Shown here: positions 16,995 through 25,800 of the stretch, one piece after another
How the letters are laid out: every line of letters begins with the position of its first letter
How positions within the stretch are numbered: the first letter of the stretch is position 1
DNA from: Sphingopyxis macrogoltabida
GTDB taxonomy: Bacteria > Pseudomonadota > Alphaproteobacteria > Sphingomonadales > Sphingomonadaceae
Assembly: GCF_001307295.1 (NCBI RefSeq)
Contig: NZ_CP012700.1
Span: forward strand, 561,001 to 625,000
Direction: 5' to 3'
Length of the DNA: 64,000 nt
Program-made: the position numbers and the translations under genes
The notes under the pieces: model-generated
Seen by the model: the letters and a program-made list of their open reading frames with translations, nothing else
Told to the model about the DNA's origin: nothing
The model's database searches: none

Positions 16995-19829
16995 CTATCG
17001 AGAGAAAAGTTCGAACGGCGCCCAATGGGCAGGGTGCGCCACGCGCGCTTCGCCGTCGCTTCCCTTGCGGATCTTGCGGATCGCCTCGCGGAGCGCGGTG
17101 GCGGGATCGGAACCGGCGCGCAGTCCGCGGACGGTGCCGACCGATAGGCGCCGCGCGACATCGTCGCGGACCGGCCAGTGGCTGGCCATCACCTCGTCCG
17201 CACCGGCGAGGAAAAAGCCCTGTACCAGCCCCGAAAGCTGCGGCCGGTCGGCACCGGCGGCGCCCGCGGTGTTGCATGCCGACAGGATGACCAGCCGCGC
17301 CGGCAGGCTGAGACCGCCGATCTCGCTCGGTTTGAGCAGGCCGTCGTCGCCGCCGGCCGGGGTCAGCAGCAGTGCCGGTTCGTCGAGCCCGTCGAGTTCG
17401 CCCGAGATCAGGCCGTGCGTCGCAAAAGCGAGCACGGCGCCGCGCGGCACGGTGGTCGCGCGCAATTCGGCTTCGGTCGCGCGCTCGCCGATCAGCAGGC
17501 GCGAATTGCCGCCGCCGATCGCGGCGGCCAGCGCCGATAGCTCGCGCGCGGCATCGGGAAGCTCGGGTAAGGCATCGATGGCCCGCGCGGTGCCGGCGGA
17601 GCGCATCGCCATCAGCGATCCGGCCTTGCGGCCTTCGACCCCGCCGAGAGCGATCAGCGTGCCGTCGGCGGGCGCCGCATCGCCATGCGGATCGCCGGCC
17701 CGCGGCGCGCGGACGCGCCGGCTGAGCGCGAGGCGGTCGATCAGATAATCGCCGCTGCGGGCGTCGGGCACGAGCAGGCCGAAGGGCAGCGCACCGAGCG
17801 GGCCGTTGGCGATCACCGCGAGCTGGCGCATGGGGCGCAGCATTGCGGCCGCCTTTTCCGGAAACAGCAACGCATGGAGGTCGGCCGCCGCCGCCCGGTC
17901 GAAGGCGCCGCGATCGCCCGCGTCGAGCGAGGCGCGGAGCCGTGCGACGAGCGCCCCGACCGGCGCGTCGGCCGGGATCAGATATTGGAGCGGTTCGCCG
18001 CCGCGCGTCAGCGTCGCCAGCCACGCGCCGCCCAGATCGGTGAGCATCGCGGTTGCGCCGGCCTCGCCGGTCGCGGCTTCCATTTCGGCGAGCGTCGACG
18101 GCGTGAAGACGAGCCGGGCGAGTTCGGGCGGCGCAAGCCCTGCGTCAAGCGCAAGGATCGCCTGCCGGTTGGCCGCGAGTTCTCCGGTCACGGCGACAAG
18201 GTCGAAGGCCGGATCGGGGCGTGCGAGGTTCGCCTCGATCCGGGCGTTCAGCCCCTGACGCGCGGCCAGCAACTGGCGCCGTTCGGCAACCTTGGTCGCG
18301 AACACCGTGTCGGTCGCTGCGGCGCGTTCGCTTTCGGCGATCGCCAGCGCATCGTCGATACTGCTGCGCGCCGCCCATTGCTGCGCCCCGAACGCGTCGT
18401 CCACGGCGCCCCGACGGGCGAACAGTTCGGCGAGCCAGCCATAGGCCGGGCGCTGGCGTTCGGCCTGCGCCGACCCGCGCGCGAGGTTGGCGCCGAGCGT
18501 GAGCGCGGCGAACAGGCTGCGCGCCTCGGCAACCAGATCGGCGGCCGGACGGCTGTCGCGGCGATCCTGCGCGCGCAGCAACATGGCGCGGGCCAGCAGC
18601 AGGTCGGGGTGGTCGGCGGGCAGCATTTTCATGCGCAGCGCGACCGCTTCCGCCGCCGCATTTTCGGCGCCCGCCCAGTCGGCGTTGGCGAACGCCGCCT
18701 TCGCCAGATTGTCGCGCGCATTGGCGCGATCGCGATGCCCTTCGGGCAGGCGCTCGTCGCGGATGGCCAGCAGCTCGCGGGCCAGCGGCTGCGCCTCGGC
18801 GCCGCGGCCGGTGCCGATCAGCGCGATCAGCCGCGTATCGCGCGCGACGAGCGCCCGGTCGCTTTGCGCGCCGAGCTGCTTGTCGATGATCGGCGTCGCG
18901 ACGTCGAGGAAGGCGATGGCGTCGTCATATTGCCTGGCGCGGGTCAGCGCCTGCGCAAACTGCACCCGCATCGCGGCGCTGTTCTGGTTGGGCCCGCCGC
19001 TTGCCTTTTCGGTCAGTTCGAAAGCGCGCCGGATCATCGGCATCGCGTCGTGCGGGCGGTTGATGCGAAACAGGACGGCGCCGAAATTGGCGTAGAGATT
19101 GGCCATCATCGGGTGGTCGGCGCCCAGTGCGCCGCCGGTCCGCCCGATGGCATTCTGCGCCGCGGCGATTGCTTCCTCGGTGCGGCCGGCCGAATAGAGA
19201 TAGACGATCCGGTTGGCGCTCCACACCGCGACCGCCGGAGGGACGGGGTCGAGCGCGAGCCCCATCTCGATCGCCTGCGCGTTGCGTTCGAGCGCTTCGT
19301 CGAGGCGCCCCTGTTCGAGATAGGCGGCGGCAAGATTGGAAAGCGCGACGGCGTGGTCGCTACTCGCCGCGTCCTTCGCATAATCGGCGACGAGCTGTTC
19401 GTTGAGCGCGAGCGAGGCCTTATGATCGCCCTTGAAGCTGGCGATATAGGCGCGGAGGCTGAGCGTGTCGCACCAGCTCTTGCGATAGCTGGGCGTCTTT
19501 TCGAGTTGCGGCGCGATCCGGTCGATAATCGCAAGCGCCGCGTCCATCTCGCCCGCCGAAGCGCGCGAGATGGCGCCATAGAGCTCGCGCGCCGCGATCT
19601 CGGGATGCCCGGCCGGGTAGAGGCGCCGCGCCTCGGCCAGCGTTTCGTCGGCGAGGGCGCGATAGGCGGCCTGATCGGCTTCGGGTTCGGCGACCTCGAT
19701 GCGCGCAACGAGAGCGTCGAGCTTCGCGCGGTCGACGGGCGAGGCCGGCGCTGCGGCTACTCCCGCGCTCCACGCCAGACATATTGCCATTGCCGCCAGC
19801 CGCGCCGCCCGGCCCGTTCCATCCCGCAT
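16995..19829 (-). CDS. Secreted TPR-CHAT protein (predicted caspase-like peptidase)
   Basis: The 944-residue protein has a signal peptide (ARLAAMAICLAWSAGVAAAP). About 500 residues of tetratricopeptide-like repeats follow (AVALSNLAAAYLEQGRLDEALERNAQAIEMG; MANLYANFGAVLFRINRPHDA). The C-terminal CHAT domain has a His-Cys dyad: His805 (LAFATHGLISGE) and Cys852 (LVILSACNTAG). CHAT proteins are caspase-clan peptidases or scaffolds. This one is predicted to be exported, so it acts in the periplasm or beyond. It lies near a FecR protein and a two-component system on the same strand, with a dispersed repeat between. Confidence 0.88.
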   Translation of the reverse strand: MRDGTGRAARLAAMAICLAWSAGVAAAPASPVDRAKLDALVARIEVAEPEADQAAYRALADETLAEARRLYPAGHPEIAARELYGAISRASAGEMDAALAIIDRIAPQLEKTPSYRKSWCDTLSLRAYIASFKGDHKASLALNEQLVADYAKDAASSDHAVALSNLAAAYLEQGRLDEALERNAQAIEMGLALDPVPPAVAVWSANRIVYLYSAGRTEEAIAAAQNAIGRTGGALGADHPMMANLYANFGAVLFRINRPHDAMPMIRRAFELTEKASGGPNQNSAAMRVQFAQALTRARQYDDAIAFLDVATPIIDKQLGAQSDRALVARDTRLIALIGTGRGAEAQPLARELLAIRDERLPEGHRDRANARDNLAKAAFANADWAGAENAAAEAVALRMKMLPADHPDLLLARAMLLRAQDRRDSRPAADLVAEARSLFAALTLGANLARGSAQAERQRPAYGWLAELFARRGAVDDAFGAQQWAARSSIDDALAIAESERAAATDTVFATKVAERRQLLAARQGLNARIEANLARPDPAFDLVAVTGELAANRQAILALDAGLAPPELARLVFTPSTLAEMEAATGEAGATAMLTDLGGAWLATLTRGGEPLQYLIPADAPVGALVARLRASLDAGDRGAFDRAAAADLHALLFPEKAAAMLRPMRQLAVIANGPLGALPFGLLVPDARSGDYLIDRLALSRRVRAPRAGDPHGDAAPADGTLIALGGVEGRKAGSLMAMRSAGTARAIDALPELPDAARELSALAAAIGGGNSRLLIGERATEAELRATTVPRGAVLAFATHGLISGELDGLDEPALLLTPAGGDDGLLKPSEIGGLSLPARLVILSACNTAGAAGADRPQLSGLVQGFFLAGADEVMASHWPVRDDVARRLSVGTVRGLRAGSDPATALREAIRKIRKGSDGEARVAHPAHWAPFELFSR

Positions 19830-19976
19830 CGCTCGTCCCCCGATTTGCGTGCGACCCCGCGTGCTCTTGCGCCGGAAGGGGCGTAAAATTCAAGCCTTTT
19901 GAAGAAATTCGAGGACGGGGAATGAAAATGGGCCGGCTGGTTTTGGCCGGTTTTTGCCGTCTGGGCCAACCTTACT

Positions 19977-20057
19977 CGTTCGCATCGAGCGAAGTCGAGA
20001 TGCCCCTCAGGCTGGGCGTAAGGCCGACGGGTGTCTCGACTTCGCTCGACACGAACG
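19977..20057. repeat. Dispersed inverted repeat (palindromic intergenic element)
   Basis: The arms are CGTTCGcaTCGAGCGAAGTC (continuing GAGAtgCCC) and its near-perfect reverse complement beginning GGGTGTCTCGACTTCGCTCG. About 23 bases lie between. It sits in the 286-bp gap between the lipoprotein and CHAT genes. I recognise this sequence type as a common intergenic palindrome in sphingomonads. No gene is seen in the gap. Confidence 0.7.
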
Positions 20058-20115
20058 GAAATAAAGGACGGTCAGAAATCCACCCCATTCCAGTCCACGG
20101 GCGGCCGACCAAACG

Positions 20116-20706
20116 CTAGTCGAGGACGAGGTAATAATTCACCCGCCGCGCGCCGCCGTTGCTGAGTTCGATCCGATAACGCTGGGTAAAGACCGGGGTG
20201 AACCGGCAATCGCGGGCGTGCGCCGGGGTGCGGTCGCAGACGAGCTTGCCGTCGCCGTCGTAGATGCGCAGCCGGAGTTCGCTTTGCGGCTGCGAGTCGG
20301 CCGCAATGGTCGCCGCCTGTCCGGACAGGAAGAGCTGGTTCAGGCTGGTCTCGTTGCCGGGCGCGAGCGTGCCGCGCACATAGCCGGGGCCGAGCGCGCG
20401 GCCGCGTAACGGCGGGAGCTTGTCGGCAACGGCGGCGCGCCAGGCGGGAACCGGGTCGTCGGCGACGGCGTCGTCGAGTGGCCGCGCGCCGCGCTGGCCG
20501 AGCCGGAGCAACGTCGACGCGAGCACCCGCTTGTCGCCATTCCCGTGCGCCGCGTCGGCGGCGGCGAGGTCGGCCGCGACGCCGCTGGCCCGCGATGCGC
20601 CGGACGGAGCGGCGGCGGCGTGGGGTTTGGTGCCATGCGCCGCGCATCCGGCAAGCGCCGCAACAAGGCCGATGCCGATCCAGCGGGAGTGACTGCGCCC
20701 GGTCAT
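20116..20706 (-). CDS. Predicted lipoprotein of unknown function
   Basis: The 196-residue protein has a lipobox (IGLVAALAGC, lipidated Cys21), then an Ala-rich linker and a C-terminal beta-rich domain (SLNQLFLSGQAATIAADSQ; SELRLRIYDGDGKLVCDRT; YRIELSNGG). The second domain resembles pre-peptidase or bacterial beta-sandwich modules. Its start overlaps the histidine kinase stop (ATGA), so it is part of the two-component operon and may be an accessory sensor or output protein. Confidence 0.7.
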   Translation of the reverse strand: MTGRSHSRWIGIGLVAALAGCAAHGTKPHAAAAPSGASRASGVAADLAAADAAHGNGDKRVLASTLLRLGQRGARPLDDAVADDPVPAWRAAVADKLPPLRGRALGPGYVRGTLAPGNETSLNQLFLSGQAATIAADSQPQSELRLRIYDGDGKLVCDRTPAHARDCRFTPVFTQRYRIELSNGGARRVNYYLVLD

Positions 20707-22046
20707 GTCGCCTGTTCCTTTACGATGAAGCGCGCGCCCTTTTCGGACGGCGCCAGCGTGAGTGTCAGATCGTGGCGCTCGGCGATCGCACGCGCCAGCG
20801 CGAGGCCGAGCCCGCTTCCCGGTGCGTCGGGCCGGACATTGGCGCTGCGATGGAAGCGTTCGAAGATTTTTTCGCGGTCGGTTTCGGGCACGCCGGGCCC
20901 GTCGTCCTCGACCGTCAGCACCGGACCCGGCGCGAGCGCGAGGCGCACCTTGCTGCCCGCCGGCGCATATTTGAGCGCATTGTCGAGCAGGTTGGTGACG
21001 AGCTGGCCCAGCTGGGCCTCTTCACCCTCGAAGACGATTCCGGGGGCGACCGACCAGGAAAAATCATGCCCCGAATCCTCGGCGCTGTCGGCGTAAAGTT
21101 CGCAGATGCGCGTCACCATCGCGCTGAGATCGACCGGGCGCAGCCCGTGGCGGTCGCCGCGCCGCGCCTTGCTCGCGGCGATGTCGAGCAGCGATTCGAG
21201 CATCGCCACCAGCCGCTTGATGTCGCCGCGCGCCTCGAGCAGTCGCGCCGCGACGGCGCTGTCGGTGCCCGCCGCGAGCGCCTTGGTGAGCCGCCCGTCG
21301 AGGTGCATCAGCGGGGTGCGGATCTCGTGCGCGATCTGGTCGGAGGCATCGCGATACGCCTCGATCAGCCGCTTTTGCCGCGACAGCGCCGCGGCGCTGT
21401 GGCCGGTGAGTTCGTCGATCTCGTCGCGCGCGGTGCCGCTGCGCAGCGTCGCCAGCCGGTCCTCGTCGGAATCGCGAAAGGCGTCGTTGATGCGCTCGAT
21501 CCGCCAGTGCAGCCGGCCCGCAGCGGCGCGGCCAAGCCCGCCGACGAGCAGCACGAACAGCGCGCCGCCGCCGAGAAAGACCAAAGCCACGCGTTGCAAC
21601 AGCGCGCCATTGTCGCCGGTATCGCGCGCGACGACGAGCTGGAGCGTGGGGCCGAGGCGGGTGGCGCGGGCATAGACTTCGGTGCCGGCGCCGATACGGA
21701 TCGTCCCGCTTTCCGAAACCCCGGCGTCGAGTTCGGGCCATTCGGCGATGTCGCCCGCGAGCCGCTCACCGCGGGCATCGGCGAGCATGTAATGCGGCGC
21801 GCCGCCGTCCGACGGGGTGATCGCCAGCCGGTCGGCGATGCGCCGTTCGAGTTCGCCGCGTCCGCTGGTGGCATAGATATCGACGAGCCCGGCGAGATCG
21901 ACATCGACCGCCTTGCGCGCCGAAGCGGCGACCGTCGCGCGGATCGTCTGGTCGGTCAGTATCCACAGGCCGGAGACGAGCGCCAGCGACAACAGGATCG
22001 CGAGGCGGACGATGCGCGAGAAGATCGAACGGCGGGCGATCGCTCC
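20703..22046 (-). CDS. Membrane sensor histidine kinase (start codon unclear)
   Basis: About 448 codons encode TM1 (IVRLAILLSLALVSGLWIL), a periplasmic sensor region, TM2 (LVFLGGGALFVLLVGGLG), HAMP-like sequence, the phospho-acceptor box (DQIAHEIRTPLMHLDG) and an HATPase domain (NLLDNALKYAP; DDGPGVP; GSGLGLALARAIAERH). No ATG, GTG or TTG occurs between the response-regulator stop and TM1. The first TTG (21992) would cut TM1, so the start is given only approximately. GGGAGG and GGAG lie just ahead of an ATC codon. It is coupled to the response regulator upstream and the lipoprotein downstream. Confidence 0.85.
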   Translation of the reverse strand, partial: GAIARRSIFSRIVRLAILLSLALVSGLWILTDQTIRATVAASARKAVDVDLAGLVDIYATSGRGELERRIADRLAITPSDGGAPHYMLADARGERLAGDIAEWPELDAGVSESGTIRIGAGTEVYARATRLGPTLQLVVARDTGDNGALLQRVALVFLGGGALFVLLVGGLGRAAAGRLHWRIERINDAFRDSDEDRLATLRSGTARDEIDELTGHSAAALSRQKRLIEAYRDASDQIAHEIRTPLMHLDGRLTKALAAGTDSAVAARLLEARGDIKRLVAMLESLLDIAASKARRGDRHGLRPVDLSAMVTRICELYADSAEDSGHDFSWSVAPGIVFEGEEAQLGQLVTNLLDNALKYAPAGSKVRLALAPGPVLTVEDDGPGVPETDREKIFERFHRSANVRPDAPGSGLGLALARAIAERHDLTLTLAPSEKGARFIVKEQAT

Positions 22047-22732
22047 TACCTCCCGTCGAGCAGGCGGTAGCCCGAGCCCCAGATGGTTTCGAGCGCGGGG
22101 GTCGCGAACTCGTCCTCGAGCTTGCGCCGCAGGCGGCCGACATTGACGTCGACGACGTTCGTCTGCGGGTCGAACGACATGTTCCACACATCGCGCAGCA
22201 GCATCTCGCGCGTCACCACCTCGCCGGCATTTTCCATGAAATAGCGGAACAGTTCGAACTCGCGCGGGCTGAGCGCGAGATGCCGGTTCTGGCGAAAGGC
22301 GGTGCGCGCCTTCACATGGCATTCGAACGCGCCATAGAGGATGACGGCGCTATGCTCGCGCCCCGATGCGCGGCGGTAGAGGGCGCGCAGCCGCGCCATC
22401 AGTTCCTCGGCCTCGAACGGCTTGGCGAGATAATCGTCGGCGCCCGCGTCGAGCCCTTCGGCGCGGTCGGTGGTGCGTCCGAGCGCCGAGAGCATGAGCA
22501 CCGGCGTGCCCACCCCGCTTTCGCGGAGCCGCTTGACGATCGTCAGCCCGTCGAGGTCGCCGAGCATGCGATCGAGGATGATGACGTCGAATTTTTCCAT
22601 GCCGGCGCGCAGCAGCCCGCCGGCGCCGCTGTTTTCCCAGGTGACGATGTCGCCGCGCGCGGCGGCGAGCGCCTGCACCTCGGAGGCGGCGCGCTGGTCA
22701 TCCTCGACATATAATATCTTCAGCGTTTCCAT
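22046..22732 (-). CDS. OmpR/PhoB-family response regulator
   Basis: The 228-residue protein has a receiver domain (acidic DD at 11-12, phospho-acceptor Asp54 in VIILDRMLGDLDG, Lys in YLAKPFEAEEL). A C-terminal winged helix follows (LSPREFELFRYFMENAGEVV; TNVVDVNVGRLRRKLE; IWGSGYRLLDG). It forms an operon with the kinase and lipoprotein. It follows the FecR/SLAM-like pair on the same strand after a 110-bp gap with a hairpin, so it could regulate or be co-expressed with that pair. Confidence 0.92.
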   Translation of the reverse strand: METLKILYVEDDQRAASEVQALAAARGDIVTWENSGAGGLLRAGMEKFDVIILDRMLGDLDGLTIVKRLRESGVGTPVLMLSALGRTTDRAEGLDAGADDYLAKPFEAEELMARLRALYRRASGREHSAVILYGAFECHVKARTAFRQNRHLALSPREFELFRYFMENAGEVVTREMLLRDVWNMSFDPQTNVVDVNVGRLRRKLEDEFATPALETIWGSGYRLLDGR

Positions 22733-22768
22733 GATGTTGGCGCTGCAATCCCCCATAATGGCAGGCGA

Positions 22769-22802
22769 CCCCGCCCCTTCTGGCATGGCCGAAGGGACGG
22801 GG
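22769..22802 (-). terminator. Hairpin between the FecR-repeat gene and the response regulator
   Basis: A 12-bp stem (CCCCGCCCCTTC / GAAGGGACGGGG, one wobble or mismatch) with a 10-base loop lies 40 bp past the FecR-repeat stop. No T-tract follows on the minus strand, so it may attenuate rather than end transcription into the two-component genes. Confidence 0.4.
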
Positions 22803-22842
22803 CAAGCATGCTGCCCGGCCGAAGAGGGTCGCGGCGCCCCGG

Positions 22843-25800
22843 TCAACGCGGCGCTTTGAAGCTGACCAGCCCGCCGAGCAGGCGCTCGGCGCGCTGGCGC
22901 AGGTCGGCCGCGTCGCCGGGCTGCGGCGCCGCCGTCGGCAGGGCAGGCGTACCGGGCGCGGCGACAGGCAGTGCGCCTGCCGACGATGCGGACCAGCGGC
23001 CCCAATCAGCCGAGAGCGATGCGGGCGGCGGCGAACCGGTCCCGGCGGGTGCGCCCGTCGGCAGCGGCGCCGTCGGGGCCGCAGTCGCCGCGACCGGGCT
23101 GCCGCCGCTGGGCGCCATGCGGGCATAGGGGTTGGTCGGCGCGGCCGGCTGGCCGGCGAAGGCGGCGACGCCCGAGACGACAAGCCCGGCGCCGGCGTCA
23201 TTGACCGTATAGGCGGCGCCGAAATGGGTCGCGCCGGGACCGAAGAGAGCGCCGCGCACATTGCTGGAGCAGGTGGCGGTGCAACTCGCCGCGGTGGTCC
23301 CGCTGATCAGCGCAAGGCCGTCTATCTCGTTGTTGCCAGTCAGGCGGTAGCCGCCGTTGTTGGGATCGGCCGCGCCGCCTGCGGTCTTCACGTTCCAGCC
23401 ATATTGGTCGATGCCGATATCGAAATCGAAGCCAACGCGCTTCGTCGCGAAATCGACCGCGAGGTTGCCGGTGAAACTGCCCGGTGCGAGGTTGGCCAGC
23501 CGGTCGGTCGGTCGCGTCGCGCCGACGAGGGCATAGTCGACACGGCCGGTCGTCGGCAGCGCGGTCGCGAAGGTGCCCGACAGGATCGGGTTGCCGCTGT
23601 TGGCGAGGTTCGGATCGTCGAGGCCGAAATTATTGGTGTCGAGCCAGCGCGTCCAGCCAATGACACCATCGACGCTGCCGCTCTCGTCGGCGGGGCCGGG
23701 GCGCTGGACGCCCTGCGGCGAGCCATTGTCGCGCGTCCAGCCGACCAGCACGCCCGCATCGTCATAGGTGACTTTCGAACGATATTGGGCGTCGAAATTG
23801 GCGTAGGTCAGGTTGATCAGATATTGGTTCTCATACTGGCCGGTCGCGATGCCGGGTTCCGGCTGTGGTTCGGGGTCCGGATCGGGGCCGGGCCCGCCCG
23901 AGCCCGTCGCGGCAAAGGCAACCGCGCCCTGGATTCGCTCGGCGGTCTGGAAATTGGGGTTGTCGACGGTCTGATAGGTCATGCCGACGCGGTCCGCCGA
24001 GCCGCCAAAGCCGCCGTAGAAGAGGATCAGGCAGCCGTCGCTGGAGCAGGCGTCGCCGTTGCCGGTCATCTTGCCGTTCATGTTGAACACCGGATTGACC
24101 CCGAAGGTGCTGACGAGGGCGCCGTCGGCGCGGCCTTCCGACGCGAAGTCGTAGCGCACGTCGCCGCCCGCTTCGGGCATGACGATGGTGCCGTCGAAAC
24201 CATAGCTGAGGCTGGAGGCGTCGAAGCCGATGGTCAGGTTCGCGTCGAAGGTGCCCGGTGCGGCGCGGCCCGATGCGAAGACGGGTTTCGTGGCCGCGAG
24301 CACGTCGTAATCGATCGTGCCGCTGGTCGGCAGCGGCGTCGTCAGCGGTGCGGTGACCACCCACGGAATGCCGCCGTTCGCGCCGACGTCGTTATTGAAG
24401 CCGCGGAAGCGTGGGGCGCCGTCGGTATAGCGTCCGACAACGACCGAGGCATCGCCCGCGACGTCGACCGCCTGTGCGGTGCCGATGCCGAGATCGCCGG
24501 CATCGGTGAGCACGCCATTGGCGTCGAGTTGCGGCGTGGCCGAGGCCTGGTAGGAGACGCCGGCATGCACGGCATAGGCGCGGGCGCCGGTGGTGCCGCT
24601 GGGAAAGCCGCCGGCATATTGCGGATTGTCGGGGCCACCGGGATCGGGAAGGCCCGCGAACTGGTCGGGATCGCCGCCGGTTTCGAGATAGGCGAGATAG
24701 TCGGTCAGGAAAGCGAGGACCGCCCCCGAAAGGCGGTCGTCGAGCACGCCCGCCCCGTCGAGCAGCGTAAGATAGGTCTCGATCTGCTCGGGCGTCAGCG
24801 CGGTATATTCGGAAGGCCGGCCGCCGCCGAGGAGGAAGCTGTAATAGGCCTGCACCGCCGCGAGATAGTCGCTGTACACCGGCAAGCCGCCATATTCGAC
24901 CGGATCGCCGCCCGCGGCGAGGAAGGCGTAATATTGCGCGAAGAAAGCGTCGAGCCCGGTGTGGCTCGTGAAGCCGCCGGCGCCGTTCAGCGCCGCGAGA
25001 TAGGTCCTGATCTGCGCTTGCGTCAGCACGGTATAATCGCCCGGCAGCCCGCCTGCGGCGAGGAACGCATAATAGGCGTTGAGCGCCGAGACGTAGTTGG
25101 CATAGACGGGCAGGCCGCTGAAGCCGTTCGGCGCTCCGCCGCCTGCGAGATAGGCGAAATAGGCGTTGAGCAGGTCGGCGTTGGCGCCGAGCAGGCTGTT
25201 CGCCTGTCCCGATCCGGTGACGCTGGCGAGGTAGGTTTGCAGCGTTGTGAGCTGCTGTTCGTCATAGTCCGCCGGCAGCCCGCCCGCGGCGAGAAAAGCG
25301 GCATAGGCGTTGAGCGCCGCGGCGAACGCCGCGAAATCGGGCGGTACCGGCAGGCCCGCAAAATTATCGGGATTGCCGCCGCCCGCGAGGAAGGCGAAAT
25401 AGTCGCTGTAGAAGCCCGCGAGTTCGGCGAGGAAGGCGTTGCTCGCCCCGGCGGTTTGCAGCGCCGCGAGATAGGCGCGGATCGTTTCCTGCGACAGCGC
25501 GCCATAGGCGGAAGGAACGCCGCCGTTCGCGAGATAGGCATAATAGGCCGATAGCGCGTTGGCATAGCCGGCGAAGATGTTCGCGTTCAGCCCGGGAAAG
25601 GCGTTCGGCTGTCCGCCATTCTGGAGGAAGGCGAGATAGGCAGCAAAGAATTCGGTGCGGTCGCCGAGGAAGCGGTCGAGCGCGCCGCCCGCCTGCAGGG
25701 CGGCGAGGTAGGCGCGAAGCTGTTCGATGTCGGCGCCGTCATAGTCCGACGGCAAATTGCCGGCGGCGAGGAACGCGAAATAGGCGTCGAGCTGGGACGC

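Noticed and set aside
17685..19886. 733-codon open frame on the plus strand across the CHAT gene
   Set aside because: It is an antisense shadow of the high-GC CHAT gene: Arg/Ala/Gly-rich with no domain, while the minus strand shows clear TPR and CHAT motifs.
23224..25554. 776-codon open frame opposite the FecR-repeat gene
   Set aside because: Its repeat-like look comes from the real repeats on the other strand. It has no ribosome site or recognisable domain.
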